The notes under the pieces were generated by a model, which searched no databases, was not told the DNA's origin, and saw nothing but the letters and a program-made list of their open reading frames with translations. DNA of 40,576 nt from Methanobrevibacter sp. (GTDB lineage Archaea > Methanobacteriota > Methanobacteria > Methanobacteriales > Methanobacteriaceae): positions 1 through 40,576 of the forward strand of contig JAILDN010000110.1 in the NCBI GenBank assembly GCA_024689425.1, given 5' to 3'. Every line of letters begins with the position of its first letter. The stretch's first letter is position 1. Of this stretch, positions 25,329 to 34,996 are shown piece after piece. The position numbers and the translations under genes are program-made.

Positions 25329-27152
25329 TTATTCGAATCCGTCTTTACGTCTGTAACCATATATGAATACGACCACCAAGAATATAACAGCAGCAACAAT
25401 CAATGGAGAATTATTATTCAAAGGATTTGATTTTTTAGTTACTGAAGAAACTTCATATGCCTTTCCGTTTTTTTGTGAATCTCCAGGAGATGATGAATCA
25501 CCGGATTCTACAGATCCAGATTCCACTGCATTTTCTTGACCTTGAGATTGCTCTTGCTCCCCAACTACTGATTCGGATTGGGATGGGACATTTGAAGAGT
25601 TAGTTCCATAATTTGCAACAACATTCCCTTGGTTATTAGAAGAGACACTGGTTGAATTGTTCATATTATTAGACATGTCATCTCCATTTTTATTATTGGA
25701 GACAGTTCCCTCATCACCATCATTGGAATCTGTAGTTGAATCTGATGTACCTGAACCTGAACCTGAGCCAGATACTCCACCATTACCACTTCCAGAACCT
25801 TGTTCATTACCAGAACCTCCAGAAGAAGTACCTCCATTATCAGAAGAAGGTTCATATTTGCTTACTTCAACTTTACGATGGTCCGGAATTTTTTCTCCAT
25901 GTGTAACTTCAACAACATGGTCTGAACTGGAATCAACTTCTACAACACCTTCACCGTCTTTAATTGTTACACTATATTCTTTACCATCTACAGTGACTTT
26001 TTGGTTGAACATTGCAAAACCTTTTACTGGCTGGTCATCTTCAAAAATTTTAATTCCAATACCATTTGAAACAGAAGAAAAATTCATTGTTAAGATTTTT
26101 GCAAGAAGCATAGGACAAATGAATGTATGTTCACCATCATTGGAATCGAAGTAATTGGTTCCCAATTTGAAAGGATCTTTTGAAGGATTATTCTTTGCTT
26201 GGAAATTTTCATTATGTATCAAAGCATTATATGAAATATCTGGTAGTTTATTACGGGAACTTTCGAAAAATTCCCCAAATAAAAGACCGTTTCCTGTTTC
26301 AAAACCCCCTAATTCTGAATCAGGATCCATACGATTAAATTCCAAGGTATTATAATAAATCTTATCATTGGTTGAATAAGAATTTATATAGATACCGTTA
26401 GTATTTTCATAAACATGATTATATTCAATATGGTTGTTTGAAGACCTATTATACAATGAGATTCCATTGAATGAATTGAAAAATATTTCATTCCAAGAAA
26501 TATTGGAATTGAACATGTTTGAAGTTTCAATTCCTGATCTTCCATTAAACGCTATAGTATTATTAAATAATTTAATATTAGATACATTTTGCACTTGAAT
26601 ACTGTTTAATGTAGCATTATGAATATAATTATTAATTATTTGAACATTATTCGCCAATCTAACTAAAACGTTATTTTGAGCTCCTGAAATAGTATTATTC
26701 TCAATTATTGTGTTTGATGAACCATCTAAGATTACCGCATTATCTGCAGATGGGGCCATTATATTAAATCCAGATAGAGTACTACCTGAACTGTTACCTG
26801 TAAAATAGAATCCGAAAGTATTGCATATACCTAATGCTGAAGCTTTTTTGGAAGGCAATATTGCAACATTAACCGTACTATTATTAGATACAAATTTCAA
26901 TTGTTTTTCAATCACCAAAGTAATATTGTTATAGTTTGAAGATGTGAATTCAAACGTATCATTGACACTAGCATTATCTATCATGGATTGTATAGCATCA
27001 TTAGATAAGTTTGATGAAACAATATAATGTGTACCATTAGCAGAAACTGTTGAATTAGTACCCCCACTAGCGGATACAGCAGAAATTAGACATAAAGCAA
27101 ATAAAGATATTAACAGAATATTAAATACGATATTAACTTTTTTAGCCGTCAT
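25329..27152 (-). CDS. adhesin-like surface protein, beta-helix with C-terminal membrane anchor
   Basis: The 607-residue protein has a signal peptide (residues 1-28, ending near SAVSASGG), then a right-handed parallel beta-helix to about 310 made of repeated NxIxNN-type turns (SNTIIENNTISGAQNNVLVR). A short beta-domain follows (about 350-425), then a long Gly/Ser/Asn-rich linker (about 430-570) and a C-terminal membrane helix ending in YGYRRKDGFE. Many NxS/T sequons suggest glycosylation. This layout is that of the adhesin-like proteins of gut Methanobrevibacter, thought to contact other cells or host glycans; the ligand is unknown. The linker is a likely cell-wall spacer. It is divergent from the larger adhesin-like gene. 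Confidence 0.85.
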   Translation of the reverse strand: MTAKKVNIVFNILLISLFALCLISAVSASGGTNSTVSANGTHYIVSSNLSNDAIQSMIDNASVNDTFEFTSSNYNNITLVIEKQLKFVSNNSTVNVAILPSKKASALGICNTFGFYFTGNSSGSTLSGFNIMAPSADNAVILDGSSNTIIENNTISGAQNNVLVRLANNVQIINNYIHNATLNSIQVQNVSNIKLFNNTIAFNGRSGIETSNMFNSNISWNEIFFNSFNGISLYNRSSNNHIEYNHVYENTNGIYINSYSTNDKIYYNTLEFNRMDPDSELGGFETGNGLLFGEFFESSRNKLPDISYNALIHNENFQAKNNPSKDPFKLGTNYFDSNDGEHTFICPMLLAKILTMNFSSVSNGIGIKIFEDDQPVKGFAMFNQKVTVDGKEYSVTIKDGEGVVEVDSSSDHVVEVTHGEKIPDHRKVEVSKYEPSSDNGGTSSGGSGNEQGSGSGNGGVSGSGSGSGTSDSTTDSNDGDEGTVSNNKNGDDMSNNMNNSTSVSSNNQGNVVANYGTNSSNVPSQSESVVGEQEQSQGQENAVESGSVESGDSSSPGDSQKNGKAYEVSSVTKKSNPLNNNSPLIVAAVIFLVVVFIYGYRRKDGFE

Positions 27153-27288
27153 AGTTTATCTACTCTCGAATTGAATTTTAAATCATATCATAAATCATAG
27201 ATTTATACATAATTTTATTCATCGTTATAAAATATAAAGTTTTTTATAAAAAACTGTTTAAACGACTTATTTTACATAAAAACTGAAT

Positions 27289-27301
27289 ATAACATAGTTA
27301 T
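27289..27301. promoter_or_regulatory. palindrome between the divergent adhesin-like genes
   Basis: ATAACATAGTTAT is a perfect 13-base palindrome (ATAAC-N3-GTTAT) in the 257-base divergent promoter region of the two adhesin-like genes. It resembles the sulfur-island operators but has a spacer of three, not four. It may be an unrelated operator or chance in AT-rich DNA. Confidence 0.3.
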
Positions 27302-27409
27302 GAAAATATTTTTAAGTCAAGATAACTAAACATTATAACATTAAATGCATATCGAAATGATAAATTTTTAATTTGTATTTAATAACCTAATTGAATAACG
27401 AGGGAAAAA

Positions 27410-30400
27410 ATGAATAATAAAAAATTATTATTAGGAATATTTTTAATTTTTATTGTTCTTATTGGCTCTAATGTAGTTTTTGCTGAAGAAACATCTGGAA
27501 ATAACTCTTCACAAGAAACTCCAATTGCTGTAAGTTCAAATAACAATGTTCAAAATTCTTCAATTCATACAATAATTGCTGGATCTAACAGTACGACAAT
27601 TCAAAATACAATTAATAATATGTCTGATGGAGATACATTGAATTTTGAACCAGGAAAATATACAGACATCTGCATATATGTAGACAAAGCTATTACAATA
27701 AATGGTAATGGTGCAACATTAATAGGATATTCCTCCCCTGGACAAAATAACTCTAACATCCCAATTAAAGTTAGAGCACCTACTTCAGAAGGAGGATATG
27801 CAGTTACAAACTTTGCAACTTTATATCTATTAAATTCACCTAATATCTTTGTAAACGGATTAACAATTATTGGCTTAAATGATACTACCTACTCCAATGC
27901 CGTATTATATACTCAACAAGCAGTAGGAGTAAAAATAATTAACAATACAATTGAAGGTTCATCATGGGGTATTTATATGACAACTTCCCCTGATGGAATA
28001 GTCTCAGACAATAAAATTAAAAATCAAAAGACAACAGGATTATTAAACTTTGGATCTGCAAGAACCATAATTAAAAACAATATTGTAACTAATGCTAAAA
28101 ACCACAGTATTGACGTAAGACATGGTACCGGACCAAATGTTCAAGTAATTAACAACACCATAATCGGTTCAAAAGAAGGTATTTATCTTATGCATTCAAA
28201 AGGACATACTGCAACCCAAAATACCCTCATCAACTGTACAATTAGTTCAATTTCCTGTTACGGTTCATCAGAAGTTAACATATATAATAATACAATGCGT
28301 AAATCAAGAATTGGTGTATTGTTAGGTGGAGGATATGCCAACATCACAATTGGAGCAAATACTTTCCAATTAGATAATTTACCATTCCCACCAACATTCG
28401 TATATTATGTTGCAACAGCAGAATCCGATTATCAAAGTGCAACTGATGATATTGGAGTTTACGGTGAAAACAGTAACTACACCAACATTACAAACATTCC
28501 AACTCCAAAAAACATTTCAATTGATTACAATACTATTTTAAATCCAACAGGAACTACATTTGAAGTCCCTGAAGGAGCCACATCAACCCAAATTCAAAGT
28601 ATTATAGATTCAATGAAAGATGAAGATACATTAAAATTCGCTGCAAATGCAATTTATAACGATATTTGTATTTACACTGATAAAAATATTAAAATACTCG
28701 GTAATAATGCAACATTAATCGGATATAACAGACTTAACAGTTCAGATGTTCCTGAAAAAGTAAGAAATCAAAGTGCTGATGGAGGATATGCAGTTGTTTA
28801 CTATGCTGTATTATACTCATTAAACAATACTAAAGTTGTAATTGCTGATTTAAACATTGTCAGCCAATATCCAGGATACAATCCTACAAAAGTTACAGCA
28901 ACAACCGAAGAATATAAGACAGCAGGCATTTACACAACCAAAAGTACAAACTTAACAATTACTGGATGTGACATCAAAGGTGCATCATTCGGTTTATTTA
29001 TTGAATACTCAGGTGACTCAATAATCACCAACAACAACATTCACGACCAATACACAAATGGTATAATCAACTTTGGATCTCCAAGAGACATTATTGCAAA
29101 TAACACAATTACAAATGTAGTCAACCACGGTATTGACGTAAGACATGGTACCGGACCAAATGTAATCATATTCAATAACACAATTGATGGAGCAAAAGAA
29201 GGAATTTACCTAATGCACTCAAAAGGACATATGGTTTACAACAACACTGTCAAAAATTGTAAAATCTCTTCAATCACAGCATACGGTTCTGGAAATGAAT
29301 ACATTTTCAATAACACAATGATTGGAAGTAGAATTGCTCTTTTACTTGGTGGTGGATATTACAATGTAACCATTGGTCCAAATTCATACAAATTAGATTC
29401 CTTACCATTCCCACCAACATTTGTTACATACATTGCATTTGCTGATTCCAAATACCAAGGTGCTGAGGAAGTACAAGGAACCTACAGTGATGGTTCAGGA
29501 GGTTCCCCATCATACTTGCCACCTGCAACAATCATTGCAGACAATTACAACAGTAATTCCACTAAAGTCGAATACAGCGCTATCTTAAAAGATAATAATG
29601 GAATTACAGTAGCAAATGAAAGTTTAATCTTTAAAATTGATGGAAATGAATACACTGCTGTAACTAATGAAAATGGTACCGCAACCGTTACTGCTATTTT
29701 AACAAATGGCGAATACCCTATAACTGTTTCATTTAAAGGTAGTGCAAAATTAGCTAAAAAAACTGAACAAGCTACTATTACAGTAGACAGTCCAAAAGCA
29801 GTAGATTTAGAAGCACCGAGCGTTATATTATACTACAAAAACGGTACTAAATTTGTCGTTTCATTAACTCAAAACGGAACTGCAGTAGCAAATGAAACCG
29901 TAATCGTTACCCTCAACGGCGTAAACATGACCCGTAAAACCAACGAAAACGGTACAGCTGGAATTACCATTAATTTGAATAGTGGTGCATACGATGTAAC
30001 TGTTTATTATGAAGGTAGTGAAAAATACGATCCAGCTAAAGTAGACTCTTTCATTACTGTTTTAAGTACTGTAGCTGGAAAAGACGTTACTAAAATTTAT
30101 AGAAATGGAACACAATACTTTGCTACTTTCGTCGACAAAGAAGGCAAATTACTCGCTAATGGAACTGAAGTGACTTTCAACATTAACGGCGTAATATATG
30201 CCCGTAAAACCAACGAAATCGGTACCGCTAAATTAAACCTTAACTTAGAACAAGGAACCTACATATTAACTGCAATTAACCCAATTACTGGCGAAATGGC
30301 AGCTAATAATATAACTATCTTACCAACAATTAAAGACAACAAAGATGTTGTAAAATACTACAGAAATGAAACACAATATGTCGTTACCTTAGTTGGTGAA

Positions 30401-30832
30401 GACGGTAATGTCGTTGGGGCAGGCGAAAAAGTAACATTTAACATCAATGGAGTATTCTACACTAGAACTACTAATTCATCAGGTCAAGCTAAATTAAACC
30501 TTAACTTACAACCTGGTGAATATATTATTACTGCAGAATACAAAAACTGTAAAGTAGCCAATAACATTAGCATATTGCCTGTTTTATCTGCTGAAGATTT
30601 AACTAAACAATACGGTACTAAAGATCCGTTTGTAGCTAATTTAATTGATGGACAAGGTAACCCATTAGCAAATACCACTGTAACATTTAACATTAATGGA
30701 GTATTCTACAATAGAACTACCAATTCTACCGGCCAAGCTAAATTAAATATTAATTTGATGCCTGGTGAATACATCATTACATCTAGTTACAACGATGAAA
30801 ATATTGCAAATACAGTAAAAATTACTGCTTAA
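27410..30832 (+). CDS. large adhesin-like protein: duplicated beta-helix plus five Ig-like repeats
   Basis: The 1140-residue secreted protein has a signal peptide (residues 1-25, GSNVVFAEE), then two copies of a beta-helix domain of about 341 residues each, both holding IDVRHGTGPNV and KEGIYLMHSKGH, and then five Ig-like repeats of about 80 residues from about 705 to the end (marked by VTFNINGVFY, TTNSTGQAKL and PGEYIIT). It ends right after the last repeat with no membrane helix, so attachment to pseudomurein would be through the repeats or a partner. Many NxS/T sequons are present. GAGGG precedes the ATG. A strong terminator starts at the stop codon. Family assignment is firm; ligand unknown. 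Confidence 0.88.
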   Translation: MNNKKLLLGIFLIFIVLIGSNVVFAEETSGNNSSQETPIAVSSNNNVQNSSIHTIIAGSNSTTIQNTINNMSDGDTLNFEPGKYTDICIYVDKAITINGNGATLIGYSSPGQNNSNIPIKVRAPTSEGGYAVTNFATLYLLNSPNIFVNGLTIIGLNDTTYSNAVLYTQQAVGVKIINNTIEGSSWGIYMTTSPDGIVSDNKIKNQKTTGLLNFGSARTIIKNNIVTNAKNHSIDVRHGTGPNVQVINNTIIGSKEGIYLMHSKGHTATQNTLINCTISSISCYGSSEVNIYNNTMRKSRIGVLLGGGYANITIGANTFQLDNLPFPPTFVYYVATAESDYQSATDDIGVYGENSNYTNITNIPTPKNISIDYNTILNPTGTTFEVPEGATSTQIQSIIDSMKDEDTLKFAANAIYNDICIYTDKNIKILGNNATLIGYNRLNSSDVPEKVRNQSADGGYAVVYYAVLYSLNNTKVVIADLNIVSQYPGYNPTKVTATTEEYKTAGIYTTKSTNLTITGCDIKGASFGLFIEYSGDSIITNNNIHDQYTNGIINFGSPRDIIANNTITNVVNHGIDVRHGTGPNVIIFNNTIDGAKEGIYLMHSKGHMVYNNTVKNCKISSITAYGSGNEYIFNNTMIGSRIALLLGGGYYNVTIGPNSYKLDSLPFPPTFVTYIAFADSKYQGAEEVQGTYSDGSGGSPSYLPPATIIADNYNSNSTKVEYSAILKDNNGITVANESLIFKIDGNEYTAVTNENGTATVTAILTNGEYPITVSFKGSAKLAKKTEQATITVDSPKAVDLEAPSVILYYKNGTKFVVSLTQNGTAVANETVIVTLNGVNMTRKTNENGTAGITINLNSGAYDVTVYYEGSEKYDPAKVDSFITVLSTVAGKDVTKIYRNGTQYFATFVDKEGKLLANGTEVTFNINGVIYARKTNEIGTAKLNLNLEQGTYILTAINPITGEMAANNITILPTIKDNKDVVKYYRNETQYVVTLVGEDGNVVGAGEKVTFNINGVFYTRTTNSSGQAKLNLNLQPGEYIITAEYKNCKVANNISILPVLSAEDLTKQYGTKDPFVANLIDGQGNPLANTTVTFNINGVFYNRTTNSTGQAKLNINLMPGEYIITSSYNDENIANTVKITA
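28108..29163 (+). repeat. internal duplication marked by an identical 33-base segment
   Basis: The segments 28108-28140 and 29131-29163 are identical over 33 bases and encode the same IDVRHGTGPNV turn of the two beta-helix copies. The offset is 1023 bases, exactly 341 codons. Flanking sequence is clearly diverged, so this stretch is either strongly constrained or kept alike by gene conversion. Confidence 0.8.
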
Positions 30833-30868
30833 GTAAATGATTTATTCATTTACTTCTTTTTTTATTTT
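30831..30868 (+). terminator. strong intrinsic-type terminator of the large adhesin-like gene
   Basis: A perfect 10-bp stem, AAGTAAATGA at 30831-30840 and TCATTTACTT at 30846-30855 with loop TTTAT, begins inside the stop codon and is followed directly by CTTTTTTTATTTT. Confidence 0.75.
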
Positions 30869-30955
30869 AAAAACGTTGATTATATCAACTGAATTGATAT
30901 CTTATTTTATAAACTAATTTAAGGAAATATTAAAAAAAAAGAAATGAAAAAAGGG

Positions 30956-31165
30956 TTATTTTTTTGACAGTGCCAAATAAACCAATAATATTCCAATTAA
31001 AAGCAATACTAATTGCGGAAAGATGCTATAAACAATAGGTGGAATTATATTCAATTTTGCTAAAATCCAAATTAAAGCATAAATTATGATAATAATGCCT
31101 AAAAACAACAAGGATTTATTAAAAATGTCTCTTAAATCAAACGGCATATTCATTGGACCTTGCAT
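30956..31165 (-). CDS. small two-helix membrane protein
   Basis: The 69-residue protein has a short polar N-terminus (MQGPMNMPFDLRDIFNKS) and two hydrophobic helices (about 18-37 and 45-65) separated by LAKLNIIPPIVYSIFPQ. The layout resembles the LiaF-like/DUF5668 membrane module, but I hold this loosely. It is the last gene of the minus-strand run egsA, UPF0179, rpiA; its GGTG binding site overlaps the rpiA stop, so it should be co-translated. The N-terminal FDLRDIFNKS would face the cytoplasm. Function unknown. Confidence 0.65.
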   Translation of the reverse strand: MQGPMNMPFDLRDIFNKSLLFLGIIIIIYALIWILAKLNIIPPIVYSIFPQLVLLLIGILLVYLALSKK

Positions 31166-31173
31166 ATTAACAC

Positions 31174-31860
31174 CTATAATTCTTTTGTACCTTTAGAGGT
31201 ACCAACAATAACACGATCAACCATCTGGGAAAATATTCCATTTTCAACAACACCTGGAATCGAATTCAAATCAATTTCCAAGTGTGCTGGACTTTCAATT
31301 TCACTGAATTTAGCATCAATTACAAAATTACCATTGTCAGTTATTACAGGACCATCTTTTCTTTGAGCCATCCTAATTTCACATTCAGCACCCATATCTT
31401 CCAATGTCTGAATAACAATACGTGATGCATCAGGAATTACCTCAACAGGCACAGGAAAAGTTCCTAAATTTTCAACAACTTTTGATTCATCAACGATGAC
31501 AATAAATTCTTTTGCGGCATAATCAACAATTTTTTCTTTAGTGTGAGCTGCCCCACCACCTTTAATAAGATTGAATTCGCCGTCAACTTCATCTGCACCA
31601 TCAACAGACAAATCAACATCATTTTCTTCTAAAGTGGTAATTGGTATATTCCATTTTTTAGCTAGTAACAATGATTGAAATGAAGTAGGGATTCCTTTAA
31701 CTTTAATTCCTTCTTCAGCCATCCTCATACCAACTTTTTCAATGAAATAATGAGTTGTAGAACCAGTACCCAATCCTAAAACCATTCCATCTTCAACATA
31801 TTCGGCAGCTTTATAACCTGCATTTTTTTTACTTGAATCATTTTTACTAGCGTTTTTCAT
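31174..31860 (-). CDS. rpiA: ribose-5-phosphate isomerase A
   Basis: The enzyme interconverts ribose 5-phosphate and ribulose 5-phosphate. Motifs: [16 protein letters not shown], the catalytic [17 protein letters not shown] and [16 protein letters not shown]. The ATG at 31860 gives 228 residues and has GGTG 5 bases upstream; an in-frame ATG eight codons earlier precedes that binding site and is less likely. It lies 13 bases after the UPF0179 gene and runs into the two-helix membrane protein gene. In methanogens it feeds ribose for nucleotides and ribulose 5-phosphate metabolism. Confidence 0.95.
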   Translation of the reverse strand: MKNASKNDSSKKNAGYKAAEYVEDGMVLGLGTGSTTHYFIEKVGMRMAEEGIKVKGIPTSFQSLLLAKKWNIPITTLEENDVDLSVDGADEVDGEFNLIKGGGAAHTKEKIVDYAAKEFIVIVDESKVVENLGTFPVPVEVIPDASRIVIQTLEDMGAECEIRMAQRKDGPVITDNGNFVIDAKFSEIESPAHLEIDLNSIPGVVENGIFSQMVDRVIVGTSKGTKEL

Positions 31861-31873
31861 AATTACACCAAAA

Positions 31874-32311
31874 TTAAATAACAAAAGCTAAAGTAAGTTT
31901 ATTGAGGTTAAAACCTTTTTTACATTCTCCTTTATGTTTTCCTTGATTTTTGATTACAATACATTTATCATTTTCAATTAATCCTTCAGGGAAACATAAA
32001 TCATGCAATTCACAATTTTCATCACACACAGGAGCGTTAAATGTGAAAGTTGACCCTTCAAAAATATTTTTAGAAGTAGTTAAAATATCAATTTCTGCCC
32101 TTTCAATTTCAACAGGAATGACCTTATTTTCTGAATGGATTGGACATTTTTGCTCATTATCCCTGACTTCAGTAATCACATATTTCCTATTTTCCTCCAA
32201 ATTACCAACACAAGTAGACTTGAATTTACAATCACCACATTCATCAGCAGGACCTAAATAAACAAATTCAACACCTTCTTTAGCTAAATCCTTACCAATC
32301 AATGTAATCAT
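31874..32311 (-). CDS. UPF0179 family cysteine-rich protein
   Basis: The 145-residue protein fits the UPF0179 family found in euryarchaea. It has nine cysteines, grouped as [10 protein letters not shown] (residues 25-34), a lone [16 protein letters not shown] in the middle, and single cysteines toward the end, which suggests a zinc or Fe-S site. No enzyme motif is visible. The GGTGAT binding site lies inside the end of egsA and the stop of egsA abuts the ATG, so it is tightly coupled with egsA and rpiA. The function is unknown; its place between lipid backbone and pentose genes may be conserved but cannot be checked here. Confidence 0.88.
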   Translation of the reverse strand: MITLIGKDLAKEGVEFVYLGPADECGDCKFKSTCVGNLEENRKYVITEVRDNEQKCPIHSENKVIPVEIERAEIDILTTSKNIFEGSTFTFNAPVCDENCELHDLCFPEGLIENDKCIVIKNQGKHKGECKKGFNLNKLTLAFVI

Positions 32312-33355
32312 CTAAATCACCTCGGTTTTTTGTGCTAATTCATAGGCAGCATCTTTTGACATTCCATTATCACCTAAAATGGTGTATCTTTCAGGTCGGA
32401 TAGTATGAGCCATAGTTAATGCTTCAATAATATCTTCATCAGCAATACCTAACTGTTTAGCGTTTACCGGTGCTCCAACAGCTTCAAGACATTCTCTTAT
32501 AAATTTCCAATCCCCTCCATAAAGGGCCATCATCAATATACTTCCAACACCGCATTGCTCACCATGCAATTTAGGTTTTTCAAGGATTTTATCAAGAGAA
32601 TGTGAAAACATATGCTCTGATCCGCTAGCTGGTCTAGAAGATCCTGCAATACTGATTGCCATACCACTGCTAAACAATGATTTCATGACAATTCTAGCAC
32701 TTTCCTCAAGTCCAGGCTTAATATTCTGGAAGTTATTTGTAATCAACTTAGCAGACATTATGGAAAGAGAAGCTGCAGATTCACTGTATTCTTCAAATCT
32801 TAACCTATGAGCCAATTCCCAGTCTTTAACAGCAGTGAAATTTGCAATTAAATCTGCACAACCTGCAGACAACAATTTGAATGGAGAACGGGCAATAATA
32901 TTACTATCACCAATTAAGGCAATAGGTGCATTTGCCTGTACAGAAGTAGATCTGTTCGGATTTTTAATTGAAGCTAAAGGAGATACGATACCATCGTGTG
33001 AAGCGGTTGTAGGCATAGAAACAAAATACACATCCTTATTAAATGAAGCATATTTTGCAACATCAATTATTTTTCCTCCACCAACACCAACAACAAGTGT
33101 ATCTGGAGTTATTTTTTCTTCTACTTCATAAACACTTTCAAAAGAAGCATCATCAACAATAATTACATCAACATCAAAATCTTTTTCTTCAAGACTTTGA
33201 ATTGCATATTTAGCTCCGGCATCATAAGTATGATGGCCAGAAATAACTAATACATTCCTGTTTAAATGCAAACTCTCAAAAATATCGGCAGTTTCAAAAA
33301 TAATATCCGGACCGATATAAACTTCACGAGGCATTTGTATTTTCCTATGATTCAT
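32312..33355 (-). CDS. egsA: sn-glycerol-1-phosphate dehydrogenase
   Basis: The 347-residue enzyme reduces dihydroxyacetone phosphate to sn-glycerol 1-phosphate, the backbone of archaeal ether lipids. NAD(P) binding is shown by VVGVGGGKIIDVAKY and MPTTASHDG. Zinc ligands are the Asp of ASHDGIVSP and the His of GSEHMFSHSLD and KLHGEQCGVG. Length and motifs are standard. GGAG precedes the ATG. It is the first gene of the run egsA-UPF0179-rpiA-small membrane protein and is divergent from proS across a 225-base region with a tandem repeat. Confidence 0.96.
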   Translation of the reverse strand: MNHRKIQMPREVYIGPDIIFETADIFESLHLNRNVLVISGHHTYDAGAKYAIQSLEEKDFDVDVIIVDDASFESVYEVEEKITPDTLVVGVGGGKIIDVAKYASFNKDVYFVSMPTTASHDGIVSPLASIKNPNRSTSVQANAPIALIGDSNIIARSPFKLLSAGCADLIANFTAVKDWELAHRLRFEEYSESAASLSIMSAKLITNNFQNIKPGLEESARIVMKSLFSSGMAISIAGSSRPASGSEHMFSHSLDKILEKPKLHGEQCGVGSILMMALYGGDWKFIRECLEAVGAPVNAKQLGIADEDIIEALTMAHTIRPERYTILGDNGMSKDAAYELAQKTEVI

Positions 33356-33440
33356 AAATATCTCCTAAAAAAATAACTATACACTTTTATATATGGTACA
33401 AATTATATTAAATAACTTTTCTTTTAATTTTTCATCACCG

Positions 33441-33520
33441 GAAAATAGTATTCTATAAAAGACCATTTTGTGAAAAATAGAAAAATTGTATTCTATAAAA
33501 GACTATTTTTTCAAAATAAA
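33441..33520. repeat. two tandem 40-base units in the egsA/proS promoter region
   Basis: The units 33441-33480 and 33481-33520 are adjacent and share the core GTATTCTATAAAAGAC followed by C/T and ATTTT at the same offset (33448-33469 and 33488-33509). Each core contains a TATA-like CTATAAAAG and is flanked by AAAAT/ATTTT inverted arms. The downstream unit is about 75-90 bases from the proS ATG. This could be a duplicated promoter or a pair of regulator sites. Confidence 0.7.
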
Positions 33521-33580
33521 CTAATATTTAATAGCTATTAAAATCAAATATTAAAACATATTAAAAATTTAATAGGTGAT

Positions 33581-34987
33581 ATGGTGGAAAATTTTAGTGA
33601 ATGGTTTCATGATATTTTAGAAGAAGCCAATATAACTGATTCAAGATACCCAATTAAAGGAATGGCAATATGGATGCCATACGGATTTAAAATAAGAAAA
33701 TACATGTTGGAAAAGATTAAAGAATTACTGGATAAAGACCACGAAGAAGTTTTATTCCCCCTCCTTGTTCCTGAAACTGAATTAGCAAAAGAAGGAGAAC
33801 ATGTAAAAGGATTTGAAGAAGAGGTATATTGGGTTACTAAAGGCGGAAAAAACGATTTGAATGAGAAATTAGCTCTAAGACCTACCAGTGAAACCGCAAT
33901 TTATCCAATGTATGCTTTATGGATCAGATCACACATTGACTTACCAATTAAATATTATCAGGTAGTTAACACTTTCAGATACGAAACAAAACACACTAGA
34001 CCATTGATTCGTGTTCGTGAAATTACCACTTTTAAAGAAGCACATACTGCTCATGCAACTAAAGAAGAGTCAGATAAACAAATTGAAGACTTTATTGAAA
34101 TTTATAAAGAATTCCTAGATAGCTTTGGAATTCCATACTTAATTTCAAAAAGGCCAATATGGGACACTTTCCCCGGTGCAGATTATACGATGGCTTTTGA
34201 TGCAATAATGCCTGATGGAAAAACCCTACAAATAGGTACAATACATAACTTGGGCCAGACTTTTGCAAAAACATTTGATATTACATTTGAAGATAAAGAC
34301 GGCGAACATAAATACGTCTATCAAACCTGTGCAGGAGTTTCAGACCGTGTTGTCGCTTCCATTATCGGAATTCATGGTGATGAAAAAGGTTTGCGCCTTC
34401 CACCAATAGTTTCACCTAACCAAGTTACCATAATTCCAATTTTATTTAAAAAAGGAAAAGAAGAAGTGATGTCTAAATGCGAAGAGATTAAAAATGACCT
34501 GGAAAATGCAGGTTTACGTGTTAATATCGACGATAGAGACATCAGACCAGGTAAAAAATTCTATGATTGGGAATTGAAAGGAACTCCACTAAAATTGGAA
34601 CTCGGACCTAGAGATTTAGAAAATAACATTACAATAGCCATGAGAAGAGACGATGGTGAAAAAGTTGAAATCTCACTGGATGACAATTTAGTGGATAATG
34701 TAAAAGATTTGCTTGATAAATACAATGAAAATCTCTCCAAAAGTGCATGGGATTTCCAAGAGGAACATGTTAAATTTACAGAAAACCTTGATGAAGTTGC
34801 AGATTTAATTGAAGCAGGTAATGTTGTTGCATTCAACTGGTGTGGTGGCGATGAATGCGGTAAACAAATCGAAGAGAAAACAGGTTATGACATTTTAGGA
34901 ATTCACGATGATGCCGAAAAAGGAGCTAAATGTATTGCAAGCGATGAAGATGCAAAATACCTCGCATTAATCGCAAAAACATATTAA
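33581..34987 (+). CDS. proS: prolyl-tRNA synthetase (archaeal/eukaryotic type)
   Basis: The 468-residue class II synthetase charges tRNA-Pro. [36 protein letters not shown] and [17 protein letters not shown] are the class II motif regions, followed by the anticodon-binding domain and the archaeal C-terminal zinc-type domain ([18 protein letters not shown]...GAKC) ending in KTY. The ATG at 33581 directly abuts GGTGAT; a GTG one codon later is an alternative start with more normal spacing. It leads a plus-strand run with cofC (9 bases apart) and thiD. Confidence 0.96.
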   Translation: MVENFSEWFHDILEEANITDSRYPIKGMAIWMPYGFKIRKYMLEKIKELLDKDHEEVLFPLLVPETELAKEGEHVKGFEEEVYWVTKGGKNDLNEKLALRPTSETAIYPMYALWIRSHIDLPIKYYQVVNTFRYETKHTRPLIRVREITTFKEAHTAHATKEESDKQIEDFIEIYKEFLDSFGIPYLISKRPIWDTFPGADYTMAFDAIMPDGKTLQIGTIHNLGQTFAKTFDITFEDKDGEHKYVYQTCAGVSDRVVASIIGIHGDEKGLRLPPIVSPNQVTIIPILFKKGKEEVMSKCEEIKNDLENAGLRVNIDDRDIRPGKKFYDWELKGTPLKLELGPRDLENNITIAMRRDDGEKVEISLDDNLVDNVKDLLDKYNENLSKSAWDFQEEHVKFTENLDEVADLIEAGNVVAFNWCGGDECGKQIEEKTGYDILGIHDDAEKGAKCIASDEDAKYLALIAKTY

Positions 34988-34996
34988 GGGATTAAA

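Noticed and set aside
25657-26154. Long plus-strand frame rich in Pro, Glu and Leu opposite the adhesin-like gene
   Set aside because: It is the antisense of the Gly/Ser-rich linker, whose biased codons leave the opposite strand open; no ribosome site or promoter.
33441-33520. Possible CRISPR remnant
   Set aside because: Only two units with no distinct spacer, placed in a promoter region and holding TATA-like cores.
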